Shown here: positions 7,874-16,194 of the stretch, one piece after another | Layout of the letters: each line of letters opens with the position of its first letter | Numbering within the stretch: the first letter of the stretch is position 1 | Assembly (NCBI GenBank): GCA_041602815.1 | Contig: JBFIFO010000025.1 | Location: 1-31,504, forward strand | Direction of reading: 5' to 3' | Source: GCA-020356105 sp041602815 | Lineage (GTDB): Bacteria; Pseudomonadota; Alphaproteobacteria; UBA8366; JADFVY01 | Length of the DNA: 31,504 nt | Translations under genes and position numbers: made by a program | Notes under the pieces: generated by a model | The model's database searches: none | Seen by the model: only the letters and a program-made list of their open reading frames with translations | Told to the model about the DNA's origin: nothing

Positions 7874-9774
7874 AAGCCCCCGGCGACAGTTTGGCGGATG
7901 CCTTCGCCCGGCACCAGAAGGGCGATCTTGCCGCCGCCGACAGGATCTATCGGAAAGTCATCAGGACACAGCCCGGCAATGCCGATGCGCTCTACTTGCT
8001 GGGCATGCTTTGCTTGGATGACGGGCGCGTCCGGGACGCGGTCCGGCACCTGAAAAAAGCGGTCGCCATCGCCGGCAAGGCGGGCCGACAGGTCGACCCC
8101 GGCTGGCGCCTGGCGCTGGGGACGGCGCTGCAGCGGGCCGGCGACGGGGTGGCGGCCCTCGGCGAATATGAAGAAGTGCTTCGCATGGATCCGACATCAG
8201 TTGATGCCACATTCTGCCGCGCCACCGTGCTGCAGGATCTCGGGCGTGGCGGCGAAGCCATCGGCGCCTACGAAACGGTCCTGAAACATGATCCGAAACA
8301 TGCCGCGGCGGCGAATAACCTCGGGGTCATTTATCGTGACGGGGGAAACCCGGCCGCGGCGCTTGCGGCGTTCCAGCAGGCGGTGGCTGCCGACCCCGGT
8401 TATCGCGAAGCGCTGTTCAATCTGGGGCAGGCGTACATGGATGCCGGCCTGACGGCGGATGCGCTTCCCTTATTACGACGCGCAGCCGCCACTGGACCTT
8501 TCGATCCAGTACTGGAGGAAAAGCTGTTCAGCTGTTTGACGCAGCTCAATCTCATCGACGAGGCCGAGTCGCGTGCGGAAACTCTGCTGAAGGAACAGCC
8601 GGACGAGCCCTTGCTCATATGCCAACTCGGCGTGGCCCGCCAGACGCGGGGCGACGGAGCGGGCGCCCGTGCGCGGTTCCGCCAGGCGCTGGCCATCAAT
8701 GCCGCTGTGGCGCCGGCGCATCTAGGGCTCGCCGAGATTTCCGGCGAGGCCGGCAACGCGGCGCTCATCGAGGAGGTGAAACGGCTCATCAGTGAAGATT
8801 CCGCCGCCTCCGAAGGAAAGGTCGCGCTGCATTTTGCCCTCGGCCGCCATTACGCGGCGCGTGGAGAGCACGAAAAGTCCTTGAGTGCCTATACGTTGGC
8901 CAATCGGATCAAACGAGAAGCGCTAATGGCGCGCGGCCATCGATACGATCGGGATAAGGTCACTCGGAGAGTCAACATGCTGATCGAGCGGTTTGATCGG
9001 GACACGCTCGAAAAAAGCAGCATCAGCGGCTCCGAATTGCCGGTCTTCATTGTCGGCATGCCGCGTTCGGGGACCACGCTGACGGAGCAGATCCTGGCGA
9101 GCCATCCCCGGATCTTCGGGGCCGGCGAGTTGGCGTTCATCGGGCGAACGGCGGCGGAGTTGCGGCGGCGGTTCGGGTATCCGGAAAAGACGGTGCCGCC
9201 TGCGGTCTTGGCACGCATCGGGGTATCGTATATCGAGCCCTTGACGCGGTTGGGCCAGGGCTCTCTGCGCGTGACCGACAAGCTGCCCGCCAACTTCATG
9301 CAGATCGGCCTGATCACGACACTGTTTCCAAAGGCCCGGATCATCCACTGCCGGCGCGATCCGATGGACACCTGCCTGTCCTGTTTCACGCAGAATTTCG
9401 GCGCCGCCGGGCTCGTCTGGAGCACGGATTTCGGCGACCTCGCCCACGAATATTGCGAGTACCGCCGGCTCATGGCCCACTGGCGGTCGATCCTGCCGCC
9501 GGGGCGGATGCTCGAAATCGATTACGAGGAGACGGTGGCGGATCTGGAGGGCCAGGCGCGGCGGCTGATCGAATTTCTCGGGCTCGAATGGGACGATGCC
9601 TGCCTGCGGTTCTATGAGGCGAAAAGCACCGTCATAACCGCCAGCAAGACACAGGTGCGTCGCAAGCTCTATTCGTCTTCGGTTGGCCGCTGGAAGCGCT
9701 ACGGCGACGCCGTCAAGCCTTTGATCGAGGCGCTTGCACGGTGCGGCTGCGGGCCGGATGCGGACCGCGCATGA
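7870..9774 (+). CDS. TPR-repeat sulfotransferase, paralog 3
   Basis: A 634-residue protein, third of the tandem set. It starts at ATG 7870, which overlaps the previous TGA (ATGA). TPR-like repeats occupy about 1-330, including FARHQKGDLAAADRIYRKVI and VLKHDPKHAAAANNLGVIYR. The sulfotransferase domain has VFIVGMPRSGTTLTEQIL (V392; R399-S400-G401-T402-T403) and HCRRDPMDTCLSCFTQNFG, then LEIDYEETVADLEGQARRLI and SVGRWKRYGD near the end. The Cys residues in HCRRDP-x-D-x-C-x-S-C are kept in all three paralogs. All catalytic regions look intact, so this is not a decaying copy. The 4-nt overlap with the downstream ligase-like gene implies coupled translation. Confidence 0.88.
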   Translation: MKAPGDSLADAFARHQKGDLAAADRIYRKVIRTQPGNADALYLLGMLCLDDGRVRDAVRHLKKAVAIAGKAGRQVDPGWRLALGTALQRAGDGVAALGEYEEVLRMDPTSVDATFCRATVLQDLGRGGEAIGAYETVLKHDPKHAAAANNLGVIYRDGGNPAAALAAFQQAVAADPGYREALFNLGQAYMDAGLTADALPLLRRAAATGPFDPVLEEKLFSCLTQLNLIDEAESRAETLLKEQPDEPLLICQLGVARQTRGDGAGARARFRQALAINAAVAPAHLGLAEISGEAGNAALIEEVKRLISEDSAASEGKVALHFALGRHYAARGEHEKSLSAYTLANRIKREALMARGHRYDRDKVTRRVNMLIERFDRDTLEKSSISGSELPVFIVGMPRSGTTLTEQILASHPRIFGAGELAFIGRTAAELRRRFGYPEKTVPPAVLARIGVSYIEPLTRLGQGSLRVTDKLPANFMQIGLITTLFPKARIIHCRRDPMDTCLSCFTQNFGAAGLVWSTDFGDLAHEYCEYRRLMAHWRSILPPGRMLEIDYEETVADLEGQARRLIEFLGLEWDDACLRFYEAKSTVITASKTQVRRKLYSSSVGRWKRYGDAVKPLIEALARCGCGPDADRA

Positions 9775-10499
9775 CAATAGATTTAAGCCTGCCGCCACTA
9801 TACACGGGGATCGTGCTGGGCAGCGGCGACGGCGATGCCCGTTCCCGGGCCCGCGAACTCGCCGCACAGGGGGCGGACGCCGGGACTTTGGTTTGGCACC
9901 CCGATGCGGCGCGAGTCGACTGCGCGGTGGTGTTGCGGCCCGACGAGCCCGGCCGACAGGTTCTTCCCGTGCTCCTGGTGGCATCGCTGGCGCTGTCGGA
10001 CGCCATTGGTTCGGCAGGGCCGCCCGCCATCGCCTCGGATCTTGTCTGGCCCGCCGGTGTGCGCGTCAACGGAGGGCGGGTCGGCGGCGTTGCGGTCGAC
10101 CTGGATTCGGCGGAATTGCAGGACACGCCGGACTGGGCGGTCGTCGCCGCGTTCCTGCGAATTTCAGCGGAAACCGACAGGGAAGGCGGCGAACGACCGG
10201 ACGTGACGTGCCTCGAAGCGGAAGGATTTGCCGGTGTTGGCGCACGCGAACTTATCGAGGCTTTCGCCCGGCACCTGCTAGTCTGGATGGATCGTTGGGA
10301 GGACCAGGGCCTGGCGCCGATCGCCCGGCACTGGTTCCACCGTGCTACAGCCCGGACCAGTGAGACAGAATTGTTGCTGGGCGGCGAGCCGGTCACCGGC
10401 AGCATCGAAAAGCTGGACGAGGCAGGCGATTTGCTCCTGCAGACCGGCGACGGGCCGCGGCAACTCACCCTCGAAGCCTGGTGGCGGGCGAGTCGCTGA
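9771..10499 (+). CDS. Biotin/lipoate protein ligase-like protein with degenerate active site
   Basis: A 242-residue protein resembling the alphaproteobacterial biotin/lipoate A/B ligase-like family (BPL_LplA_LipB_2 type, with a small C-terminal domain). Family marks are ADAGTLVWHP near 35, CAVVLRPDEP near 55, the degenerate ligase loop LVWPAGVRVNGGRVGGVAVD near 95-114, and LIEAFARHLLVWMDRWEDQG near 165-185. In classical ligases that loop reads KWPND with a catalytic Lys; here it is VWPAG, and no GRGRxGR biotin loop is seen. It may bind an acyl or biotinyl group or a carrier without ligating. ATG 9771 overlaps the previous stop (ATGA), placing it in the sulfotransferase operon; an in-frame ATG at 9741 lies inside the upstream gene and is rejected. 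Confidence 0.7.
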   Translation: MTIDLSLPPLYTGIVLGSGDGDARSRARELAAQGADAGTLVWHPDAARVDCAVVLRPDEPGRQVLPVLLVASLALSDAIGSAGPPAIASDLVWPAGVRVNGGRVGGVAVDLDSAELQDTPDWAVVAAFLRISAETDREGGERPDVTCLEAEGFAGVGARELIEAFARHLLVWMDRWEDQGLAPIARHWFHRATARTSETELLLGGEPVTGSIEKLDEAGDLLLQTGDGPRQLTLEAWWRASR

Positions 10500-10786
10500 G
10501 CGAAGAAACGGTCGCAATTTCGATGGGCCCTGCGTGCGCAAGCTGGCGCCTTGACGCCCGAAGGGGCGAGCATTTCCTAACGCCAATTAACTCTTTAGTC
10601 GCCGTGGCACCACGATTGTTGCAACTTTGCAACACACCAAGAGAAATCGAACAGGAGAAATTAGATTTTCTGTTGCTATGCTTGGAATGCTGTACTTAAT
10701 TGTCGCAGTTTCCCTTTGGGTTGCGGCCGTCACGGTGGCAAGGAAGGGAAGCTTGGAAATTTCCAACCATCGATGAGGAGAGATTG
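10500..10786 (+). promoter_or_regulatory. Intergenic leader of the porin gene with two palindromes
   Basis: This 287-nt gap holds no convincing gene. At 10555-10568 a 5-bp GC stem (CGCCC / GGGCG, GAAG loop) could end the upstream operon, though its T-tract is weak. At 10617-10634 TGTTGCAA-CT-TTGCAACA is a perfect 8-bp inverted repeat. At 10753-10766 TTGGAAATTTCCAA is a perfect 14-bp palindrome 20 nt before the porin ATG. The porin ribosome site GAGGAG is at 10775-10780. The region is more AT-rich than its surroundings, as expected for a promoter. Both palindromes are candidate operators. Confidence 0.5.
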
Positions 10787-11941
10787 ATGAAGAAGGGTCT
10801 TCTTGGCAGCACGGCGATCGTCGCCGCGACTGCGCTGACGGTCGGTGCGGCCCAGGCAGCGGAAGCGCCGACGTGGAAGCTGTCCGGCTTCATGAACTTC
10901 CAGGTTTATGTGCCGAGCGGCGACTTGACCGGATTTAACGAGACCGGTGTAAATCTCGTCACCACCGCGGGAACGGTTTTCTTTACGACGGACATTTTTC
11001 CCACAACGACCCCGACGCCGGACCTTCCGCAGGACGGCAGCATGTATTTCGGCGTCGACGATGCCGAGCTGACGCTCACCGTGTCCGGCACCGCCGACAA
11101 CGGCCTGGAATACGGCTTCAAGATCGAGTTCGAGGGCTCCCCGGGCGGCAGCAACGTGGCCGACGAGGCGCGCATCCAGCTCGGCGGAACCTGGGGCACC
11201 CTGCAGCTCGGTGACGAGGACGGTGTCGAGGACACCATGAACTTCGGCGGTGAGAGTCTGCTGGGCGCGACCGGTGCCTGGGATGGCGACGGCGACGATG
11301 TCATGGGTTCGTTCGCGGACTACTTCTTCCCCACGATCATCGGCGATACCTCGGACAACACCAAGGTCACCTACTACTCGCCGCGGTTCTCGGGTATCCA
11401 GGTCGGTGCCAGCTACACGCCGAGTGCCAATAACGGCAACGACCTGAAGCTGGACACAGCGTTCGAGAACAACATCGCCCTCGGCGCGAACTACGACAGC
11501 AGCTTCGGCGACGTCAGCATCAAGGCGAGCGCCGTCTACGTGATGGCTTCGTCGAACAACCCGGCCAGAGAGGACATTGGCGCCTACTCGATTGGCGGCA
11601 TCGTCGGCTTCGGGCCGGTCGAGGTCGGCGCGAACTGGACCGATAACGGCGATTCCGCTGCCCCCAAAATTGCGGGCGTCAGCTTCGACGATTCCTACTG
11701 GAACGTCGCGGTTGGGTTCACATCCGGCCCGCTGTATCTGAGCGGCGGGTACATGGCCCACACGATCAGCGTCGGTCCCATCGATCTGGAAGGGACGGCG
11801 TGGGGCCTGACGGCCGACTACGAGGTCGCGGACGGCTTGGGCGTGTATGCCGAATATACGTCGTACAATGCGGAAATTACCGGCGTTCCGACCGACGTGC
11901 AGGAAGGCATCTTCATCGCCGGTGTGAACGTCAGCTTCTGA
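10787..11941 (+). CDS. Outer-membrane porin, alphaproteobacterial type
   Basis: A 384-residue exported beta-barrel protein. The N-terminus MKKGLLGSTAIVAATALTVG is a Sec signal peptide with likely cleavage after AQA (about residue 24). The mature part is rich in alternating aromatic/Gly strands (KLSGFMNFQVYV, VTYYSPRFSGIQVGASYTP, LEYGFKIEFEG) and acidic loops. It ends in VNVSF, the C-terminal Phe signal read by the BAM complex. Such trimeric porins admit small solutes across the outer membrane. ATG 10787 is chosen for its GAGGAG 6 nt upstream and the signal peptide; the longer in-frame extension to 10700 has neither. It is monocistronic, with a terminator at 11969. Substrate specificity cannot be read from the sequence. 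Confidence 0.9.
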   Translation: MKKGLLGSTAIVAATALTVGAAQAAEAPTWKLSGFMNFQVYVPSGDLTGFNETGVNLVTTAGTVFFTTDIFPTTTPTPDLPQDGSMYFGVDDAELTLTVSGTADNGLEYGFKIEFEGSPGGSNVADEARIQLGGTWGTLQLGDEDGVEDTMNFGGESLLGATGAWDGDGDDVMGSFADYFFPTIIGDTSDNTKVTYYSPRFSGIQVGASYTPSANNGNDLKLDTAFENNIALGANYDSSFGDVSIKASAVYVMASSNNPAREDIGAYSIGGIVGFGPVEVGANWTDNGDSAAPKIAGVSFDDSYWNVAVGFTSGPLYLSGGYMAHTISVGPIDLEGTAWGLTADYEVADGLGVYAEYTSYNAEITGVPTDVQEGIFIAGVNVSF

Positions 11942-11968
11942 TCCGTTGGATCGAAAGCAAAGCCTTTT

Positions 11969-12003
11969 GGGGCGGCGGGGCAACCCGCCGCCCCTTTCCT
12001 TTC
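11969..12003 (+). terminator. Rho-independent terminator after the porin
   Basis: A perfect 11-bp stem (GGGGCGGCGGG at 11969-11979, CCCGCCGCCCC at 11984-11994) closes on a GCAA tetraloop and is followed by TTTCCTTTC. It lies 27 nt after the porin stop. It also sits 32 nt beyond the convergent dxs stop (12027), but on that strand it lacks a U-tract, so it mainly serves the porin. Confidence 0.88.
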
Positions 12004-12026
12004 GGTGTTCGTAAGAAACCTTCGCG

Positions 12027-13952
12027 TCAGGCCCGTTTCGGCCGGGCCTCGGTGGCGCGGCCCAGCGCCGCCAGCGCGGTCTCGACGATTGCCGGCGCGG
12101 TCAGCCCGGCGGCCTCGTACTGCACGTCCGGGCGGTCGTGGTCCTGGAAGCGGTCGGGCAGCGTCAGCGGGCGGATCTTGAGGCCGTCCTGCAGGTCGTT
12201 CTCGGCGAGGAAGCGGAGCACCTGCGCAGCGAAACCGCCGAACGCCGCCTCCTCGATGGTGATCAGCACCTCGTGGTCCTCAGCCAGCCGGCGCAGGAGC
12301 GCCTCGTCCAGCGGCTTGGCGAAGCGGGCGTCGGCCACGGTGGCCGGCAGGCCCCGCGCCGCGAGCTCGTCCGCGGCCTTCAGAGCTTCCGCGAGGCGCG
12401 CGCCGAAGCTGAGGATGGCGACCGTGCCACCCTCGCGCAAAACCCGCCCCTTGCCGATCTCCAGCACCTCGCCGCGCTCCGGCAGGGCGATTCCGGTGCC
12501 CTCGCCGCGCGGATAGCGGAGGGCGGAGGGCCGGTCGTCGATCGCCGCAGCCGTCGCCACCATGTGCATCAGCTCCGCCTCGTCGGCGGCCGCCATGACG
12601 ACGAAATCGGGCAGGCAGGTCAGGTATGACACGTCGAACGACCCGGCATGGGTGGCCCCGTCCGCGCCGACCAGCCCGGCCCGGTCGATGGCGAACCGCA
12701 CCGGTAGCTTCTGCACCGCGACGTCGTGCACGATCTGGTCGTAGGCGCGCTGCAGGAAGGTCGAATAGATCGCAGCGAACGGCCGGAAACCCCGGGCCGC
12801 CAGCCCGGCAGCGAAGGTCACCGCGTGCTGCTCGGCGATGCCGACGTCGAAGCAGCGCTCGGGAAAGCGCTCGGCGAACCGGTTCAGGCCCGTGCCTTCC
12901 GGCATCGCGGCGGTGATCGCGACGATCTTCTCGTCCGCCTCCGCCGCGCGGATCAGCGAATCGGCGAACACCCGCGTGTAGCTAGGCGCCTTCGGCGTGC
13001 CCTTGATCTGCGCGCCGGTGACGATGTCGAACTTCGAGACGCCGTGGTACTTGTCGTCGGACTCCTCGGCCGGCGGATAGCCCTTGCCCTTCTTGGTGAC
13101 GACGTGCACCAGGATCGGGCCGTCGTCGCGCGCGTTGCGCACGTTCTTCAGGACGGGCAGCAGGTGGTCGAGATTGTGGCCGTCGATCGGCCCGATATAG
13201 TAGAAGCCCAGCTCCTCGAACAGGGTGCCGCCGGTCAACATGCCGCGGGCGTATTCCTCGGCCCGCCGCGCCGCCGTCTCCAGGCTGCGCGGGAAATGTT
13301 CGGCCACCGACTTGGCGAGATGACGCAGCGAGACATACGATTTCGATGAGATCAGCCGCGACAGGTAGGCGCTCATCGCGCCCACCGGAGGGGCGATCGA
13401 CATGTCGTTGTCGTTGAGGATGACGATCAGCCGGCGGTCCATCGAGCCGGCGTTGTTCATCGCCTCGTAGGCCATGCCGGCGCTCATCGCCCCGTCGCCG
13501 ATCACGGCCACGACATTCGTGTCGTCACCCGAAAGGTCGCGCGCCACGGCAAAGCCGAGGGCCGCCGAGATCGAGGTCGAGCTGTGGCCGGCGCCGAACG
13601 GGTCGTATTCGCTTTCCGACCGGTTCGTGAATCCGGACAACCCGCCGCCCTGGCGCAGGGTGCGGATCCGGTCCCTGCGCCCGGTGAGGATCTTGTGCGG
13701 GTAGCACTGGTGTCCGACGTCCCAGATCAGCGTATCGCGCGGCGTATCGAACACGTAGTGCAGCGCCACCGTCAGCTCGACGACGCCCAGCCCGGCGCCG
13801 AGATGTCCGCCGGTCACCGACACCGCCTCGACCATTTCGCGCCGCAACTCGTCGGCGAGCTGGCGCAGCTGCTTTTCGGGCAGCTGGCGCAGGTCGTCGG
13901 GGTTACCGATCGTGTCGAGCAGCGGTGTCGCCGAAATGTCGTTCTCGCTCAA
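12027..13952 (-). CDS. dxs: 1-deoxy-D-xylulose-5-phosphate synthase Dxs
   Basis: A thiamine-diphosphate enzyme of about 641 residues that condenses pyruvate and glyceraldehyde-3-P in the first MEP-pathway step. Visible marks are SVTGGHLGAGLGVVELTVAL, the TPP motif GDGAMSAGMAYEAMNNAG with a later NDNDMSI, the pyrimidine-domain FDVGIAEQHAVTFAAGLA, and a C-terminal transketolase domain. The start is uncertain. A TTG at 13952, after GGGGAAAA, gives MSENDISATPLLDTIGNPDD, which fits the usual Dxs N-terminus and length. A TTG at 13997 would add 15 atypical residues and overlap the ispA stop. It is last in the deacetylase-xseB-ispA-dxs run, with a 41-nt gap after ispA, and it supplies precursors for the farnesyl-PP used by HpnC and HpnD. 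Confidence 0.95.
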   Translation of the reverse strand: MSENDISATPLLDTIGNPDDLRQLPEKQLRQLADELRREMVEAVSVTGGHLGAGLGVVELTVALHYVFDTPRDTLIWDVGHQCYPHKILTGRRDRIRTLRQGGGLSGFTNRSESEYDPFGAGHSSTSISAALGFAVARDLSGDDTNVVAVIGDGAMSAGMAYEAMNNAGSMDRRLIVILNDNDMSIAPPVGAMSAYLSRLISSKSYVSLRHLAKSVAEHFPRSLETAARRAEEYARGMLTGGTLFEELGFYYIGPIDGHNLDHLLPVLKNVRNARDDGPILVHVVTKKGKGYPPAEESDDKYHGVSKFDIVTGAQIKGTPKAPSYTRVFADSLIRAAEADEKIVAITAAMPEGTGLNRFAERFPERCFDVGIAEQHAVTFAAGLAARGFRPFAAIYSTFLQRAYDQIVHDVAVQKLPVRFAIDRAGLVGADGATHAGSFDVSYLTCLPDFVVMAAADEAELMHMVATAAAIDDRPSALRYPRGEGTGIALPERGEVLEIGKGRVLREGGTVAILSFGARLAEALKAADELAARGLPATVADARFAKPLDEALLRRLAEDHEVLITIEEAAFGGFAAQVLRFLAENDLQDGLKIRPLTLPDRFQDHDRPDVQYEAAGLTAPAIVETALAALGRATEARPKRA

Positions 13953-13993
13953 TTGCTTTTCCCCATATGCGCAAAAGTAAAGACTATACCGGT

Positions 13994-14881
13994 TCAACGC
14001 CGCCGTTCGACGATAAAGCGTGCAACGTCGCGGAGAAAATCGGCGTTTTCGTCAAAGATTGCAAGATGCCTGACGGCCTGCTCGGCCAGCATGTGCGCCT
14101 GTGCCCGCGCGCGCTCCGGCCCGAGGATGGACACGAACGTCGCCTTGCCGAGCGCCGCGTCCTTGCCGACCGCCTTGCCGGTCTCCTCCGCCGAGCCCTC
14201 GACATCGAGAAGATCGTCGACGATCTGGAAGGCAAGCCCGAGATCGTGGGCGAATCCGCGTAACGCTTCCCGCACCGGCTCCGCAGCGCGGCCGAGAATG
14301 GCCCCCGCCTCGCAGGCGAACGCGATCAGCGCCCCGGTCTTCATGCGCTGCAGGCGGGTGATCTGCCCGATATCCATCTCGCGTTCGGCAGCCGACAGGT
14401 CGATCATCTGGCCCCCGACCATGCCGTGCACACCGGCCGCGCGGGCCAGCTCGATCATGAGTTCGCATCGTACGTCGGGGTTCGAATGGGTCGCCTCGTG
14501 GGCCAGCACCTGAAAGGCCAGCGTCAGCAGCGCATCGCCGGCAAGGATCGCCGTTGCCTCGTCGAATGCCTTGTGCACCGACGGCTTGCCGCGCCGCAGA
14601 TCGTCGTCGTCCATGGCCGGCAGATCGTCGTGCACCAGCGAATAGCAGTGGACCAGCTCGACAGCGGCGGCGGTGCGCAGGGCGGATTTCTTCGACACGG
14701 TGAACTGCCGTGCGCTCTGCATCACCAGGAAGGGCCGCAGCCTCTTGCCGCCACCGAGCGCGGCGTAACGCATCGCATCGAGCAGTCGACGCTCCGGCTC
14801 GTCCTCCGACTCGAGTATCTGCTGCAGCACCGCTTCGACCTCGACGGCGGCGCCGGCCATCGCCTGCTGCAGGGCATCCAT
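13994..14881 (-). CDS. ispA: Farnesyl diphosphate synthase IspA (geranyltranstransferase)
   Basis: A 295-residue all-helical trans-prenyltransferase. The first Asp-rich motif DDLPAMD spans 85-91 with the two-residue insertion typical of bacterial type II farnesyl-PP synthases, and HCYSLVHDD just before it fits a C15 product. The second motif DDLLD is at 222-226. GGGKRLRP near 43-50 binds the isopentenyl diphosphate. It adds IPP to DMAPP and GPP. The ATG at 14881 sits 8 nt after the xseB stop and the length matches IspA; longer in-frame readings run into xseB. Its product is the direct substrate of HpnD and HpnC at the other end of the window. Confidence 0.95.
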   Translation of the reverse strand: MDALQQAMAGAAVEVEAVLQQILESEDEPERRLLDAMRYAALGGGKRLRPFLVMQSARQFTVSKKSALRTAAAVELVHCYSLVHDDLPAMDDDDLRRGKPSVHKAFDEATAILAGDALLTLAFQVLAHEATHSNPDVRCELMIELARAAGVHGMVGGQMIDLSAAEREMDIGQITRLQRMKTGALIAFACEAGAILGRAAEPVREALRGFAHDLGLAFQIVDDLLDVEGSAEETGKAVGKDAALGKATFVSILGPERARAQAHMLAEQAVRHLAIFDENADFLRDVARFIVERRR

Positions 14882-14889
14882 CGCGCGCC

Positions 14890-15138
14890 CTAGTCGAGAT
14901 CGGCCGGTTCGGCGGCGATGCCGCCGGCGGACTTGGTGATCTTGTCGATTCGCGCCTGCGCCTCGGCCAGTTTGGCCTCGCAGTGCTTCTTCAGTGCCGC
15001 GCCCCGTTCGTAGTTCGCGATCGCCTCGTCCAGCTTGGCGTCCCCCGCCTCCAGTTTCTGGACGATCTTCTCCAGCTCGGCGAGCGCGTCTTCGAATTTC
15101 ATCGCCTTGATGTCGTCTGGAACAGGGGCGTCGGCCAT
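14890..15138 (-). CDS. xseB: Exodeoxyribonuclease VII small subunit XseB
   Basis: An 82-residue helical protein with the XseB core MKFEDALAELEKIVQKLEAG followed by KLDEAIANYERGAALKKHCEAKL. XseB subunits bind XseA to form the ExoVII single-strand DNA exonuclease. A strong GAGGAGG precedes the ATG at 15138. Its place directly before ispA is a widely conserved bacterial arrangement. xseA is not in the window. Confidence 0.95.
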   Translation of the reverse strand: MADAPVPDDIKAMKFEDALAELEKIVQKLEAGDAKLDEAIANYERGAALKKHCEAKLAEAQARIDKITKSAGGIAAEPADLD

Positions 15139-15264
15139 GGATCCTCCTCGCGAGCGCCGATCTTAGCGCCGATCCGAGGGCAATTCCAACCCTGCGGCGC
15201 GTTACATGCCTTGGCCGCGCATGCCCGGATTTGACTGGGGCCCGCGGCGGATGTCCCGGCGGGA

Positions 15265-16194
15265 TCAGCCCGCCATCAGGGTCCGGACATGGGCGGCGGC
15301 CGAGCGCCCCAGTGCCGCGAGGTCGTATCCGCCCTCGAGCGTCGAGACCACCCGTCCCTCGCATTGTTCGTCCGCGATGTTCATCAAATGCCGCGTGGCC
15401 CATGCGAAATCGTCCTCGTCGAGTTCGAGCGCCGCCAGAGGGTCGGCAGCATGGGCGTCAAAACCGGCTGAAATCAGAAGAAATTCCGGTCCGAACTCGG
15501 CCAATGCCGGCAGGATCGTGGCCTGCATGGCCTGGCGAAAGCCGGCGCTGCCGGTGTGCGGCGGCAGCGGTGCGTTGACGATATTGCCGGCGCAGCCGCG
15601 CTCGCCGGCGCTGCCGGTGCCCGGATAATGGGGCGACTGGTGGGTCGAGGCATAGAACAGGTCCTTGTCGTCCCAGAACATCGCCTGGGTTCCGTTGCCG
15701 TGATGCACGTCGAAATCGACCACGGCAACCCTGCCGAGACCGTGCACCGCGCGGGCCTGCTCCGCACCGACGGCGATGCTGTTGAACAGGCAGAAACCCA
15801 TGGGCCGGGACGGTTCCGCATGGTGGCCCGGCGGCCGCACGGCACAGAATGCATTGGCGGCCTCGCCCGCCATCACGGCATCGACCGCGGCGCAGACCGC
15901 GCCGGCCGCACGGAGCGCGGCCTCGCCCGATCTCGGGCACACCGCCGTATCCGGATCGAGTTGCAAGAGCCCGGATTTGGGAATCGCGGCAAGCAGCCGT
16001 TCGACATAGGCGCGCGGATGGACGCGCGCGATCTGATCGATCTCTGCGGCCGGCGCCTCGCGCCGGTCCAGCGCGCGAAACTCGTCGGCGTTCAGCGCTT
16101 CGAGCACCGCCTTCAGCCGCGCCGGGCTTTCCGGATGCATCGGCCCCATGTCGTGCTCGACACAGGCGGGATGGGAATAGAGGATCGTCGACAT
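15265..16194 (-). CDS. Histone deacetylase-family amidohydrolase
   Basis: A 309-residue zinc hydrolase of the arginase/deacetylase fold. The charge-relay His pair is H124-H125 (RPPGHHAEPS). Zn ligands are D162 and H164 (DFDVHHGNGTQ) and D246 (SAGFDAHAADP). The catalytic Tyr is Y290 (TLEGGYDLAAL). All are intact, so it should be active. Bacterial members deacetylate acetylpolyamines or acetyl-lysine, and the substrate here is not clear. The ATG at 16194 has AGAAAGG 8 nt upstream; an ATG 33 nt earlier is less well placed. It lies 126 nt upstream of xseB on the same strand and probably heads the xseB-ispA-dxs transcript. Confidence 0.92.
   Translation of the reverse strand: MSTILYSHPACVEHDMGPMHPESPARLKAVLEALNADEFRALDRREAPAAEIDQIARVHPRAYVERLLAAIPKSGLLQLDPDTAVCPRSGEAALRAAGAVCAAVDAVMAGEAANAFCAVRPPGHHAEPSRPMGFCLFNSIAVGAEQARAVHGLGRVAVVDFDVHHGNGTQAMFWDDKDLFYASTHQSPHYPGTGSAGERGCAGNIVNAPLPPHTGSAGFRQAMQATILPALAEFGPEFLLISAGFDAHAADPLAALELDEDDFAWATRHLMNIADEQCEGRVVSTLEGGYDLAALGRSAAAHVRTLMAG

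Noticed and set aside
4041..9774. Large direct repeats that could be read as recombination products or a repeat array
   Set aside because: They are three intact, diverged paralogous genes with conserved active sites, not identical repeats, and nothing resembles CRISPR spacing.
10730..11983. 417-codon minus-strand frame opposite the porin
   Set aside because: Antisense shadow of a clear signal-peptide porin; it also crosses the terminator and lacks a ribosome site.
15139..15264. GC-rich stretch between xseB and the deacetylase
   Set aside because: A short TCCCG/CGGGA self-match is present but no loop space or T-tract, and the xseB ribosome site is the only clear signal.
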